From positions 1,550,001-1,614,000 of the forward strand of contig NZ_FOZL01000001.1 in assembly GCF_900114625.1 (NCBI RefSeq): a stretch of 64,000 nucleotides of DNA, in the 5' to 3' direction. The position numbers and the translations under genes were made by a program. Within the stretch, counting starts at the first letter, position 1. Every line of letters starts with the position of its first letter. This document shows positions 17,021 through 26,641 of this stretch, piece by piece. Under the pieces are notes generated by a model, which was given only the letters and a program-made list of their open reading frames with translations, searched no databases and had not been told where the DNA came from. The DNA is from Granulicella pectinivorans (GTDB lineage: Bacteria; Acidobacteriota; Terriglobia; Terriglobales; Acidobacteriaceae).

Positions 17021-19024
17021 ATGGGCTTCTTCGCGCCATGGTTCCTGGCAGGTTTGGCGGCGGTGGGACTTCCGGTCTTCCTCCACCTGCTGCGCCGTCA
17101 CACGACGACGCCGCGCCCGGTCAGCTCGCTGATGTTCTTCGAGCGCGGCACGCAAAGCTCCACCCGTCACCGCCGCCTGCGCTACCTGCTCCTGTTCTCT
17201 TTGCGGGCTCTGCTGGTCATCCTCCTCGCCCTGGTCTTCGCCAACCCTTTCATCCGCAGATCCTCCGCCTCTGCCAGCGAAACCCTCCTGGTCCTGGCCG
17301 TTGACGACTCCTTCTCGATGCGCGCCGGCACCCGTCTCGCCGACGCGAAACGGCAAGCCCTCGAAGTCCTCGCCAAGCGCCACGGCTCGCAGCACGCGCA
17401 GATCATGCTCCTCGCGGGCGATCTGTCGATCCTTACTCAGCCCATCACCGATCAGGCGCAGCTCACCGCAGCCATCGACGCGATCGCTCCCGCCGACGGT
17501 CACAGCAGCTTCGGGGAGCTGGGCCGCGGCATCCGTGCCCTTGCCGAGACCGTGCATACCCCTATCGAGCTCCACCTCTTCTCCGACATGCAGGAGTCGA
17601 ATATGCCCGCGAACTTCGCCGATATGGTCATGCCGGGCAACGTCTCGCTCATCCTGCATCCGCTCGCGCCCAACGCCGTGCCGAACTGGACCATCGAGTC
17701 CGTCGAAGCCCCCGCGCAGCTCGTCGATCCGAAGAAGGCTCATGTCGTCGCCGTCATCGCCGGTCACAATACCCCCGCCGCCCACCGCACCATCTCGCTG
17801 GTGGTGAACGGCACTGTCACCGCGACGAAGCAGATCGACGTCCCCGCCGGTGGGCGCGCGACCATCACCTTCGAGGGGCTCGACGTCCCGTTCGGCGAGA
17901 GCCGCTGCGCTGTCCGGATCGATAGCGCGGATGGCTTCCCCGCAGATGATCAGAGCCTCTTTGCCGTCAAGCGCGCGGACCCGGAGCGCGTCCTCTTCGT
18001 GCATCAGGCGTCGGATACGCGCTCGCCGCTCTACTACGGCGCAGCCCTCGCCGCTGCGGCGCAGGCGTCGTTCGTTCTGCAGCCGATCACGCCCGAGCAG
18101 GCGGCCGATGCCGACCCCACCCGCTACGCCTTCACTGTTCTCTCGGACGTGCCGTCGATCCCATCGCTGCTCGAAAACAACCTGACCAAGAGCATCGAGA
18201 GCGGAGGCAGCGTCCTCATCGCCGAGGGCGCTGCCGGAGCCCACCGCGAGCGGATCCCCGTCTACAACGCGACGGTCTCCGAGGGCCGCTACTACACCCG
18301 CGCGGGGGGCTTCACGACCGCTGCCCAGATGGACGCCGCCCATCCGGCTACGCGCGATCCATGGCCTGACGTGCAGTTCTTCTATGCGTCCGTTGTTCCT
18401 CAAGACAACGCCAGGGTTCTCGCCAAACTCGCCGACGGAACCCCGTTGCTGCTCGACAAGCAGATCGGCCAGGGTCATATTCTGCTCTTCACCTCCGGCC
18501 TCGACAACGTCACCAACGACTTGCCTCTGCATCCGGAGTTTGTTGCGTTTGTCGACCGCACCGCTCGCTCCCTCGCCGGCATGGAGCGCACCGCAGGCCC
18601 ACGCCTCGTCGACAGCTTCGTGCCACTCCGCAGTCCGTCCACCGGACCCACCAGCCCCGCGGCGGTCGTCGTCATCGGCCCCGACGGGAAACGCCCCCTC
18701 TCCCTCGCCGAAGAGTCTACCGTCCAGACCCTCGCGCTCAAACAGTCCGGCTTCTATCAGATCCGCTTCCCCAGCGGACGCGAGACCCTTGTCGCCGTCA
18801 ATCCCGACCCACGCGAGTCGTCCCTCAAACCCATCCCGGCCGATACGCTCGCCCTCTGGAGCGGCAACGCCCCGTCGCAGTCCACCAGCCCCGCCCCCGC
18901 TGCCGAGAAGAAAAACACAGCGTCCAGCCTGTGGTGGTGGGTTATGCTCTTCGTACTGGCCGCAGCGGTCGCGGAGTCCATCGTCGCCAGCCGGTATCTG
19001 GGCACGCAGCGGGAGGAAGCATGA
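17021..19024 (+). CDS. BatA-like membrane protein with VWA domain
   Basis: 667 residues. The N-terminal BatA segment has helices at about 4-22 and 55-77 around the conserved LHLLRRHT sequence. A VWA domain follows with DDSFS (Asp95, Ser97, Ser99), then a long periplasmic region and a last helix near 640-662. BatA-family proteins accompany MoxR and DUF58 and have been linked to envelope stress tolerance in Bacteroidetes and spirochaetes; the role here is inferred from that. The stop overlaps the next ATG. Confidence 0.9.
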   Translation: MGFFAPWFLAGLAAVGLPVFLHLLRRHTTTPRPVSSLMFFERGTQSSTRHRRLRYLLLFSLRALLVILLALVFANPFIRRSSASASETLLVLAVDDSFSMRAGTRLADAKRQALEVLAKRHGSQHAQIMLLAGDLSILTQPITDQAQLTAAIDAIAPADGHSSFGELGRGIRALAETVHTPIELHLFSDMQESNMPANFADMVMPGNVSLILHPLAPNAVPNWTIESVEAPAQLVDPKKAHVVAVIAGHNTPAAHRTISLVVNGTVTATKQIDVPAGGRATITFEGLDVPFGESRCAVRIDSADGFPADDQSLFAVKRADPERVLFVHQASDTRSPLYYGAALAAAAQASFVLQPITPEQAADADPTRYAFTVLSDVPSIPSLLENNLTKSIESGGSVLIAEGAAGAHRERIPVYNATVSEGRYYTRAGGFTTAAQMDAAHPATRDPWPDVQFFYASVVPQDNARVLAKLADGTPLLLDKQIGQGHILLFTSGLDNVTNDLPLHPEFVAFVDRTARSLAGMERTAGPRLVDSFVPLRSPSTGPTSPAAVVVIGPDGKRPLSLAEESTVQTLALKQSGFYQIRFPSGRETLVAVNPDPRESSLKPIPADTLALWSGNAPSQSTSPAPAAEKKNTASSLWWWVMLFVLAAAVAESIVASRYLGTQREEA

Positions 19025-22000
19025 GCCGGCGCATACAGCTCAACCTCTATATCGAAGCCATACAGAAGCGGCTGCGTCTTGCCGCCGGGTTACGCGGAGC
19101 TGCGATCGTCACCGGCACCGCACTCCTCGCGACCATCGTTTTCGCCCTTCTGCTCAACCACTACGCCTTCCCGGCAACGGCCCTCACCCCGGCGCGCATG
19201 GCTCTCTTCGCGACGCTCTTCGTCGCCGCCGCCGCCGCGCTCGCATGGCCCCTGGTGCGCCTCACACGAGCGCGCGCCATCCACCGCGCCGAGGCCCGCT
19301 TCCCGGAGCTCGACAAGCGGCTGCTTACCTTCGCCGAGCGCGAGGCGGCGAACGACCCCTTCCTCGACCTGTTAGCCGCCGATACCCTCACGCTCACCGC
19401 CGAAGCTCCGGCCTCGGACCTCATCCCGCAGGCTTACCTCGCGGCGTTTGTCGCGGCTGCCGTCCTTTGCACCGGCGTCCTCTGGTGGCTGGTCATCGCC
19501 CGCCCCGGCCCCGTCGGCTATGGCGCTTCGCTCCTTTGGACCGGTCCCAAAAAGGACCTGGCACCCCTGTACGAGATCCGCGTCACTCCCGGGGATCAGG
19601 CGGTCCGCCGCAACTCCGACCAGATGGTCACCGCCCAACTGATCGGCCTCGACAGCGCGAAGGTCAGCCTCTTCGCCCGCTTCCGAAACGCAGGCAAGTG
19701 GGACCCTGTTCCCATGCAGCCCATGGAAGGTGGCTCGGGCTTTCAGTTCCTCTTCACCGGCCTCCCAGACTCGGTCGAGTACTACGTGGCCGCTGGGCCG
19801 GTTGAGTCCAAACACTTTCACTTCCGCGTGGTCGATCTCCCTGCCGTCAAGCAGATCGAGGTCACCTACCGCTACCCCAAATGGACCGGCATGCAGCCCG
19901 TCTCGGAAGAACATGGCGGCGACCTCCGCGCCCTCGAAGGCACCGAAGCCGACCTGACCGTCGTGATGGACAGCCCCCTGAAAGACGGCGTACTTTCGCT
20001 GGACGGAGGCCAGCCTCTGCACCTCACTCCTCTCGAAGGCAATCGCTACCGAGGCACGGTCGTCATGACCAAAGACGGCGCCTATCACGTAGCCGCCATC
20101 GATCACGACCAGCCGGTCCGGCTCTCCGAGGACTACTTCATCTCCACCTCGAAGGCCACGCCCCCCGAGATCGCCATCGAGCGCCCGGGAGCCGACTACA
20201 AGGCCAGCCCCATTGAAGAGGTCACCATCGGCGTGCGCGCCAACGCGGAGTTTGGCCTCAGGAATATGGCACTGCACTACTCCGTCAACGGCGGCACGGA
20301 GCAGACCGTCCCGCTGCTCGACCACGCCGGAGCCAAGACGAGCAAAGCCACCACGACGCTCAAGCTCGAAGACTTCAAGATGGCCCCCGGCGACGTCATC
20401 TCGCTCTATGCTACCGCCGGCGACGCGCACGCGGAGGCGAAGACCGAGATCAGCTTCATCCAGGCCGACCCCTTCGAGCGCGAGTTCTCCCAATCGCAGG
20501 CGGGCGGCGGCGGTGGCGGTGGTGGAGGCCAGCAGCAGGGCAACCAGACCGACATCTCGCGCCGCGAAAAAGAGCTGATCGCCGCTACCTGGAAGCAGCA
20601 GAACGACAAGACCGCCACCCCCCAGCAGAACGCGGATATGGGCAAGGTGCTTTCGGAGGCACAGGACAAGCTCCGTGAGCAGGCCCTTGCGCTCTCCGGC
20701 CGCATGCAGAGCCGCGATCTGGCCAGCGCCAACGAGGAGTTCACCAGCTTCGAGAAGGACATGCAGATCGCCGCCACTGCCATGGTGCCTTCCTCCGAGC
20801 AGCTCAAGGCCAGGTCCTGGCCCGAGGCCCTGCCGAACGAGCAAAAGGCCCTGCAGGCGCTTCTCCGCGCGGAGGCCACCTTCCGCAAGATCCAGGTCGC
20901 CTTTGGGCAGAAGGGGGGCGGCGGCGGTGGTGGAGGCGGCGCCGGGCGCGATCTGGCCAGCCTCTTCGATCTCGAGATGGACACGGAGAAGAACCAGTAC
21001 GAGACCGCACAGACCGGTTCCGCTTCCGAAGAACAAGCCAAGAAAGTCGACGATGCCCTGGCGAAGCTCGATGCTCTCGCCAAGCGTCAGGAGGAGATCG
21101 CCCAGCAGCAACAGAACAAGCCGCAGACCTTCCAGCAGCGGTGGCAGCAGGAGATGCTTCGTCGCGAGGCCGAAGAGCTGCAGCGGCAGATGGAGCAGAT
21201 GCAAAAGAATCAACAAAACGCCGTCAACGGCAGCCAGTCCGGGCAGGGACAGCCCTCCGGGTCATCCAGCGAGCAAGCCGGAAACAGCTCCAAAGACGGC
21301 AACGCCGACCCCCGCGTCACGCAGGCCCTGAACCGGCTGCGCGCCGCCAACGAAGAGATGCGTCGCGCCGGTACGCAGGGACAGGGCGGACCGGAACAGG
21401 CGCAGGCCCAGGCGCGGCAGGCCGCCGAACAGCTTAAGGAAGCGACCAACCTGCTCGGCGGAGCCCAGAAGCAACAGGCCACCGGCAAGCTGGATGGGCT
21501 CTCCCGCGAGGCCGACCGCATCGCCAGGGAAGAGGCCGCGCAAGCCAACCGCATTCAGAGCCTGAAGAACCAGGCCGCGACCTCCGGCAGCGCGACGGCG
21601 GAGCAGTACGCCACGCGCATGCAGCAGCGCAACAAGCTCGCCGAAGACCGCCAGCGCCTCTCCGACGATCTTGGCCATCTGCAGAAGGGGCTCCGCGACA
21701 CGGCCCGGGAGATGGCTTCGACTCAGCCCGGCACCTCCTCCAGGCTGCGCGACGCCCTCGGCCAGATGGACCAGTCCGACCTCGACAACCGCGTGCAACG
21801 CACCGCCGACTGGCTCCGCCGCGGCATCGACCCCAACTCCAACGGCACCGAGGCCGAGATCGCCAGGAACCTCAAGGACCTCAACCAGCAGCTCCGCGCG
21901 GCGCAGCAGGGAGCCGCCTCCGAAGCTTCCGGCAAGCCCGGGCAGGGTGGGCAGCCGGGGCAGGGAAGTCAGATCGCTGCGCTCGATCACGTAGGTCGCC

Positions 22001-22668
22001 TTCGCAGCGAGATTGAGCGGCTGGGCCGTGCCCAGAACCCCGGGCAGAGCGCAGGCCAGGGACAACAAGGCCAGGGACAACAGCAGCAGGGGCAGCAAGG
22101 GAAGGGTGGCCAGCAGCAGGGCAACGGGCAGCAGGGCGGCGGAGTACAAACAGGCAATCGCCCGCAGCAAACAGGCGACGGCCAGCAGCAAGCCGGGGCC
22201 AACACCGGCGATCTCGGCAACCGGCAGCGTCAGGGCGGCGGCGACGGCGGCCCGGCCGACCGCAACCTCAACACCGGCAACAATACCTACGCGTACACCG
22301 GCCTGCGCGTCCGGCAAGCCGACCGGGGCACCAACCCCGCCGACTCCGAGCGCGTCATCCGCCAAGGCCTCACGGAGCTCAACCAGCTCCGGGCCGCCGC
22401 CAAGAACGACCCCGCGGCCCTGAAGGAGATCGCCGATCTCGCGAAGGAGATGCAGCAGTTGGACCCCTCCCGCTTCCCCGGCAACCCCGCCATGGTCGAG
22501 GCCCTCCACACCCAGGTCCTCGCCGACGTGGACAAGCTGGAGCTCCAGCTCTCCCGCCATGCCGACGCCCCCAAAGGCCAGGTCCGCACCGGCAAGACCC
22601 CTTCCGTCCCCGCCGGTTACCAGGATGCCGTGGCCGACTACTATCGGCGCCTTGGCAAAGGCCAATAA
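19021..22668 (+). CDS. Large DUF4175-like membrane protein, Gln/Gly-rich coiled coil
   Basis: 1215 residues from the ATG at 19021 (ATGA overlap with the BatA-like gene). Three N-terminal helices (about 24-46, 58-78, 137-157) are followed by Ig-like segments (to about 480), then a long, highly charged and Gln-rich helical region (about 510-1000) broken by two runs of eight or more Gly, and a Gln/Gly low-complexity zone (about 1000-1080). It resembles DUF4175-type proteins that end MoxR operons. It may be a scaffold spanning the periplasm. The run of simple codons contains a 15-base tandem repeat. Confidence 0.8.
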   Translation: MSRRIQLNLYIEAIQKRLRLAAGLRGAAIVTGTALLATIVFALLLNHYAFPATALTPARMALFATLFVAAAAALAWPLVRLTRARAIHRAEARFPELDKRLLTFAEREAANDPFLDLLAADTLTLTAEAPASDLIPQAYLAAFVAAAVLCTGVLWWLVIARPGPVGYGASLLWTGPKKDLAPLYEIRVTPGDQAVRRNSDQMVTAQLIGLDSAKVSLFARFRNAGKWDPVPMQPMEGGSGFQFLFTGLPDSVEYYVAAGPVESKHFHFRVVDLPAVKQIEVTYRYPKWTGMQPVSEEHGGDLRALEGTEADLTVVMDSPLKDGVLSLDGGQPLHLTPLEGNRYRGTVVMTKDGAYHVAAIDHDQPVRLSEDYFISTSKATPPEIAIERPGADYKASPIEEVTIGVRANAEFGLRNMALHYSVNGGTEQTVPLLDHAGAKTSKATTTLKLEDFKMAPGDVISLYATAGDAHAEAKTEISFIQADPFEREFSQSQAGGGGGGGGGQQQGNQTDISRREKELIAATWKQQNDKTATPQQNADMGKVLSEAQDKLREQALALSGRMQSRDLASANEEFTSFEKDMQIAATAMVPSSEQLKARSWPEALPNEQKALQALLRAEATFRKIQVAFGQKGGGGGGGGGAGRDLASLFDLEMDTEKNQYETAQTGSASEEQAKKVDDALAKLDALAKRQEEIAQQQQNKPQTFQQRWQQEMLRREAEELQRQMEQMQKNQQNAVNGSQSGQGQPSGSSSEQAGNSSKDGNADPRVTQALNRLRAANEEMRRAGTQGQGGPEQAQAQARQAAEQLKEATNLLGGAQKQQATGKLDGLSREADRIAREEAAQANRIQSLKNQAATSGSATAEQYATRMQQRNKLAEDRQRLSDDLGHLQKGLRDTAREMASTQPGTSSRLRDALGQMDQSDLDNRVQRTADWLRRGIDPNSNGTEAEIARNLKDLNQQLRAAQQGAASEASGKPGQGGQPGQGSQIAALDHVGRLRSEIERLGRAQNPGQSAGQGQQGQGQQQQGQQGKGGQQQGNGQQGGGVQTGNRPQQTGDGQQQAGANTGDLGNRQRQGGGDGGPADRNLNTGNNTYAYTGLRVRQADRGTNPADSERVIRQGLTELNQLRAAAKNDPAALKEIADLAKEMQQLDPSRFPGNPAMVEALHTQVLADVDKLELQLSRHADAPKGQVRTGKTPSVPAGYQDAVADYYRRLGKGQ
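22054..22083 (+). repeat. 15-base tandem repeat in the Gln/Gly-rich region
   Basis: Two adjacent copies of GGCCAGGGACAACAA (the second ends in G) encode repeated Gly-Gln-Gly-Gln-Gln units. This is a coding low-complexity repeat that could change length by slippage. Confidence 0.6.
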
Positions 22669-22713
22669 CTCCAGTCCTCCGATTCCCTAAAGAAACGCCC
22701 TCTCATTTGAAAT

Positions 22714-22735
22714 CGCAGGCGCTCCGGCCCCTGCG
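22714..22735 (+). terminator. Possible weak terminator after the MoxR operon
   Basis: CGCAGG-N10-CCTGCG forms a 6-bp stem 46 bases after the last stop codon of the operon. No T tract follows, so factor-independent termination is doubtful. Confidence 0.3.
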
Positions 22736-22823
22736 AGGCCCCACCGGTCGCGTTCCAGCAGGTGCCAAAAAGCTGAAGAATGACTGATTTGTAACAAAAT
22801 CGATTTCAAATTGCTGCTTTCTC

Positions 22824-22853
22824 TTGACAGTCATGCGCCGGAAAGCCTAAGTT
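22824..22853 (+). promoter_or_regulatory. Sigma70-like promoter of the first TonB receptor
   Basis: A consensus TTGACA (22824-22829) is followed after 18 bases by TAAGTT (22848-22853). The start codon is at 22960, leaving a leader of about 100 bases that contains a CGGGTC/GACCCG hairpin (22907-22930). Confidence 0.55.
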
Positions 22854-22959
22854 CCGTGGCTGTTCAAACAATGACCGGGTTCACGGCGCGTATGTTTTTG
22901 GTGGTACGGGTCCAGCGCCGCAGAGACCCGGGTAGGCAGTCAACTTGAGAGGCAACGAC

Positions 22960-25900
22960 ATGAAATTCTTCGAATCAACCCAGCGCAAAATCAAGCAGCA
23001 AACCTTGCATCGCTTCCTGCGTCCCGCGTTTGCTCAAACCCTCTGCAAGGGGACAGGGCTCTGCCTGCTCCTGCTGACCTCCCTGATGGCCGGCCATCGG
23101 GCGATGGCACAGGCCGTCAGTGGCACCATCGTCGGCACCGTCACCGACGCCACCGGAGCGGTTGTCGCCGGAGCGCAGGTCTCCATCGTCCTCACCGGGC
23201 AGAGCACCGCCTACAGCACCGTCACCAACGAGAGCGGCAACTACACCGAGCCCAACCTCCCGCCTGGAACCTACAGCGTGACGGTGACCGCGAACGGGTT
23301 CAAGAAGCAGACGCAGGAGAACGTCTCGCTGCTGACCAATACCACCGACCGTATCGATCTGACCCTGGCCACCGGCAGCACGACCGAGACCGTCACCGTC
23401 TCCGCCGCTCCGCCGCTCCTCCAGACCGACCGCGCCGACATCTCCACCAACATCGAGCAGCGCCAGATCGCCGATCTGCCCCTGTCGAGCGGCAACAGCT
23501 TCCAGTCCCTGCTCCAGACCGTCCCCGGCATGGCGCCGCTGACCTTCAACAACTCGCAGTTCTTCAACGCCAACAACGACATCTCGACCAACGCGAACGG
23601 CCAGTCGACCTATGTGAACCTGTACCAGATCGAAGGTATCGACGACGATCAGCGCACCGGCATTCACATCATCCTCGTCCCGCCGGCAGCCGCCATTGCA
23701 AACGTCGACATCACGACCAACAACTTCGAGGCTGAGTTTGGCCGCGCTGTCGGCACGGTCGTCAACGTGACGCTGAAGTCGGGCACGAACAAGTTCCATG
23801 GCTCGGCCTTCCACTCCATGGAGAACAACGGCGTCAACGCCCGCAACTACTTCGCCACCGGACCCAACGGACGCCTGGTCTACAACTACAGCGGCGGCTC
23901 CTTCGGCGGTCCTATCCTCAAGGACAAGCTCTTTATCTTCGGCGACATCCTCCGCACCTCGGACCACGAATCGACCACGTACATCACCTCGGTGCCCTAC
24001 TACAACGTGGTCAACAACTCCCTCAATCTGTCCGGCTACTCCGGACAGGTCTACGACCCCAACACCGGCGATACGGCCGACTGCACCGGCAGCGGCGCAA
24101 CGGCAAACAACTGCGGCACCGGCCGCACGCCCTTCGCGGGCAACATTATCCCGTTGAACAACCCCGGCATCAGCCCCATCAGCGTCAAGGTGCTCACGAT
24201 GCTGGATGCGCTTTCGCGGAATCCGGCGACCAACCTCTCCGCCGCCAAGTACACCTCCGGCGTCATCTCCAACAACTTCTCGTCCAACCTTCCCTTCCAT
24301 AAGGATGCGTGGAGCTACGACATCAAGTCGGACTACGCCATCTCGCAGAAGGATCACCTCAGCGGCCGGTTCAGCCACCAGACGACGAATACCTTCCAGG
24401 CTCCCGTCTTCGGCTCCTTCCTCGGCGGCCCTGCCGGCGGCGGCGGGTTCGAAGCCACCGGTGTCGCCACCGCGTACAGCACCGGCGGCAACTACGATCA
24501 CACCTTCTCGCCCACCCTCTTCACCGAGGTTCGCGCCGGCGTCGCTCACCTCCGCAACTCCGCCACGCAGACCGACTATGGCCAGAACGACGCCAAGACG
24601 CTGGGCATCCCCGGCAACGGGCCCAACGGGACCAACAACACCCTCACCACCAGCGGTCAGGTCGCCTTCACGCTCAACAACTTCAACGGCCCCCTCATCG
24701 GTTACTCCGCTTCGCTGCCCTGGCTGCGTGCGGAATCCAACATCGACGTCGCCAACAACTGGACCAAGATCATCAAGAACCACCAGTTGAAGGCAGGCGC
24801 GGACATTCGCCGCATCCGCGACGATCTCTTGCAGGGAAACAACAATGCGGCCGCCGGGCAGTTCTACTTCTCCGAAAACCAGACGTCCGCTCCTGGCGCC
24901 ACCTCCTTCAACGGAGCGGCTACGGGCCAGGCCAACGACATTGCCAGCCTTCTGTTCGGCGTGCCGAACAAAGTCGGACAGGACACCAACAGCACCTTCC
25001 CGGCCTATCGCCAGAGCTGGCTCTTCTTCTTCGTCTCCGACAAGTGGCAGGCCACCAGCAAGCTCACGGTCGACGTGGGCCTGCGCTACGAACTCTATCC
25101 CCCTGCGACGCCGCGTAAGGCCGGCGGCTTCGTGAACTACGATCCCACCACCAACAAGCTGATTATGGCGGGCGTTGCCGGCAATCCCTCCAACCTCGGC
25201 ATGCAGTCCAACTACAAGAACTTCGCTCCACGCCTTGGCGCTTCCTTCCGCGCGACTGACTCGCTCGTCATCCGCGGCGGCTTCGGCGTCAGCTACGTTC
25301 CGTTCGTGGATAACACCTACGCCTACAACTACCCCATCAAGACCAGCACCGCCTACAACAACACGCCGGCCTACGGTGCAGCTCTCAATCCGGCGGGTGG
25401 ATACGTCAACTTCGTCACGGGTATTCCGGCGACGCCGACCATCGCCTTCGGATCCGACGGAACGCTCACCGAAAGCGCCGCCAACGGCACGATCGGGCTC
25501 GCGAACCTTTATATTCCGAAGGACTTCAAGAATCCCTACGTCACCTCCTGGAACGTGGCGCTGCAGCAGGCTCTCCCGGAGAACCTGTCCCTGCAGATCG
25601 CCTATGTGGCCAACCACGGCACGCGCATCAGCGTGGCGCAGAACATCAACCAGCCACGCGTGTATGGGCAGAGCGGTACGTCCGATCCGCTCAACATCGC
25701 CTTCGGCAAAACCGCTGCGGTCACCCAGTACTTCATGGGCACGTCCAACAACTTCCAGTCCCTGCAGGTGCAGCTTATCCGCCGCATGACGAAGGGCCTT
25801 GCCTTTACCTCGGCGTTTACCTGGAGTAAGGCGCAGGGCTACGTTACCGGCGCACAGGATGGCGCCTTGCTCTTCTTCGCGGGCGACCTGCGCCGCAACT

Positions 25901-26481
25901 ACACGGTGCTCGACTTCGACCGCACCATCAACTACGCGCAGACCGTCACCTACGAGCTGCCCTTCGGCCGTGGGAAGAAGTACCTGAACCACGGTCCTCT
26001 GGTGTACGCGCTGGGCGGATGGAAGGCGTCGGCGATCGTTACGGCCGTCACCGGTTCGCCCTTCACGATCACCACCAGCAGCCCCACGCCGGGCACCGCG
26101 CAGACCGTCAACATGAACGGAACCTACCACGTGACCCACGCGCGGACCGGCGCCGGCAATGTGTCATGGTTCGATCCCTCGGTGTTCTCGGCTCCCGCAA
26201 CCGGTATCGTCGGCAACACGCAACGGAACCAGTTCCGCGGACCGGCGGACTTCGGCAACAACCTGTCGCTCTTCAAGGCCTTCCCCATCTTCCGGGAATC
26301 CAATCTTGAGGTGCGTGCGGATGCCTTCAACCTGACCAACACACCGCAGTTCGCCAACCCTTCGGCGACCCTTGGGAGCACCCTCGGCCGCGTTACCGGC
26401 ACCCTCGGCAGCGGCGTCGGCAACGTCAACGGCGTCGGCGGACCACGTGTCCTCCAGGCCGGCGCGAAGCTGACCTTCTAA
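22960..26481 (+). CDS. Oar-type TonB-dependent outer-membrane receptor
   Basis: 1173 residues from the ATG at 22960 (GAGAGG about 8 bases upstream). A signal peptide runs to about residue 51 (AMAQA). The next 85 residues form a carboxypeptidase-regulatory-like domain (GTIVGTVTDATGAVVAGA), followed by a plug domain and a large barrel typical of acidobacterial Oar-like receptors; the C terminus ends in Phe (KLTF), the usual barrel signal. It probably imports oligosaccharides or other large nutrients. The neighbouring Tat-exported sugar enzymes downstream suggest a sugar ligand, but a terminator separates them. Confidence 0.93.
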   Translation: MKFFESTQRKIKQQTLHRFLRPAFAQTLCKGTGLCLLLLTSLMAGHRAMAQAVSGTIVGTVTDATGAVVAGAQVSIVLTGQSTAYSTVTNESGNYTEPNLPPGTYSVTVTANGFKKQTQENVSLLTNTTDRIDLTLATGSTTETVTVSAAPPLLQTDRADISTNIEQRQIADLPLSSGNSFQSLLQTVPGMAPLTFNNSQFFNANNDISTNANGQSTYVNLYQIEGIDDDQRTGIHIILVPPAAAIANVDITTNNFEAEFGRAVGTVVNVTLKSGTNKFHGSAFHSMENNGVNARNYFATGPNGRLVYNYSGGSFGGPILKDKLFIFGDILRTSDHESTTYITSVPYYNVVNNSLNLSGYSGQVYDPNTGDTADCTGSGATANNCGTGRTPFAGNIIPLNNPGISPISVKVLTMLDALSRNPATNLSAAKYTSGVISNNFSSNLPFHKDAWSYDIKSDYAISQKDHLSGRFSHQTTNTFQAPVFGSFLGGPAGGGGFEATGVATAYSTGGNYDHTFSPTLFTEVRAGVAHLRNSATQTDYGQNDAKTLGIPGNGPNGTNNTLTTSGQVAFTLNNFNGPLIGYSASLPWLRAESNIDVANNWTKIIKNHQLKAGADIRRIRDDLLQGNNNAAAGQFYFSENQTSAPGATSFNGAATGQANDIASLLFGVPNKVGQDTNSTFPAYRQSWLFFFVSDKWQATSKLTVDVGLRYELYPPATPRKAGGFVNYDPTTNKLIMAGVAGNPSNLGMQSNYKNFAPRLGASFRATDSLVIRGGFGVSYVPFVDNTYAYNYPIKTSTAYNNTPAYGAALNPAGGYVNFVTGIPATPTIAFGSDGTLTESAANGTIGLANLYIPKDFKNPYVTSWNVALQQALPENLSLQIAYVANHGTRISVAQNINQPRVYGQSGTSDPLNIAFGKTAAVTQYFMGTSNNFQSLQVQLIRRMTKGLAFTSAFTWSKAQGYVTGAQDGALLFFAGDLRRNYTVLDFDRTINYAQTVTYELPFGRGKKYLNHGPLVYALGGWKASAIVTAVTGSPFTITTSSPTPGTAQTVNMNGTYHVTHARTGAGNVSWFDPSVFSAPATGIVGNTQRNQFRGPADFGNNLSLFKAFPIFRESNLEVRADAFNLTNTPQFANPSATLGSTLGRVTGTLGSGVGNVNGVGGPRVLQAGAKLTF

Positions 26482-26495
26482 CCCTCCACCAACCC

Positions 26496-26537
26496 GAGCC
26501 TGCCGCGGCGCCACGTTGCGGCAGGCTCGTTCCGTTT
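26496..26537 (+). terminator. Terminator after the TonB receptor
   Basis: A perfect 11-bp stem (GAGCCTGCCGC, 26496-26506, with GCGGCAGGCTC, 26518-26528) is followed by GTTCCGTTT. It lies 15 bases past the stop codon. Confidence 0.75.
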
Positions 26538-26641
26538 ACGGGTCCTTCCGGCCCATGCACTTGCAGCCGCTGGTAGCGTTTCCAGCCGGCTCCATGACAC
26601 AATGATCCCGTTTCAAAATTCCCTCCCGGAAAGAGTCAGCC

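Noticed and set aside
16232..18532. A 766-codon open frame antisense to the DUF58 and BatA-like genes
   Set aside because: Spans two well-supported genes and shows only Arg/Glu/Gly-rich low-complexity sequence.
21950..22210. Short repeats that could suggest a CRISPR-like array
   Set aside because: They are in-frame Gln/Gly codons in the large membrane protein, with no constant-length spacers.
22975..26139. A 1054-codon open frame antisense to the first TonB receptor
   Set aside because: It has no domain, is Arg/Val/Gly-rich as expected from the complement of high-GC codons, and the plus-strand frame is a clear receptor.
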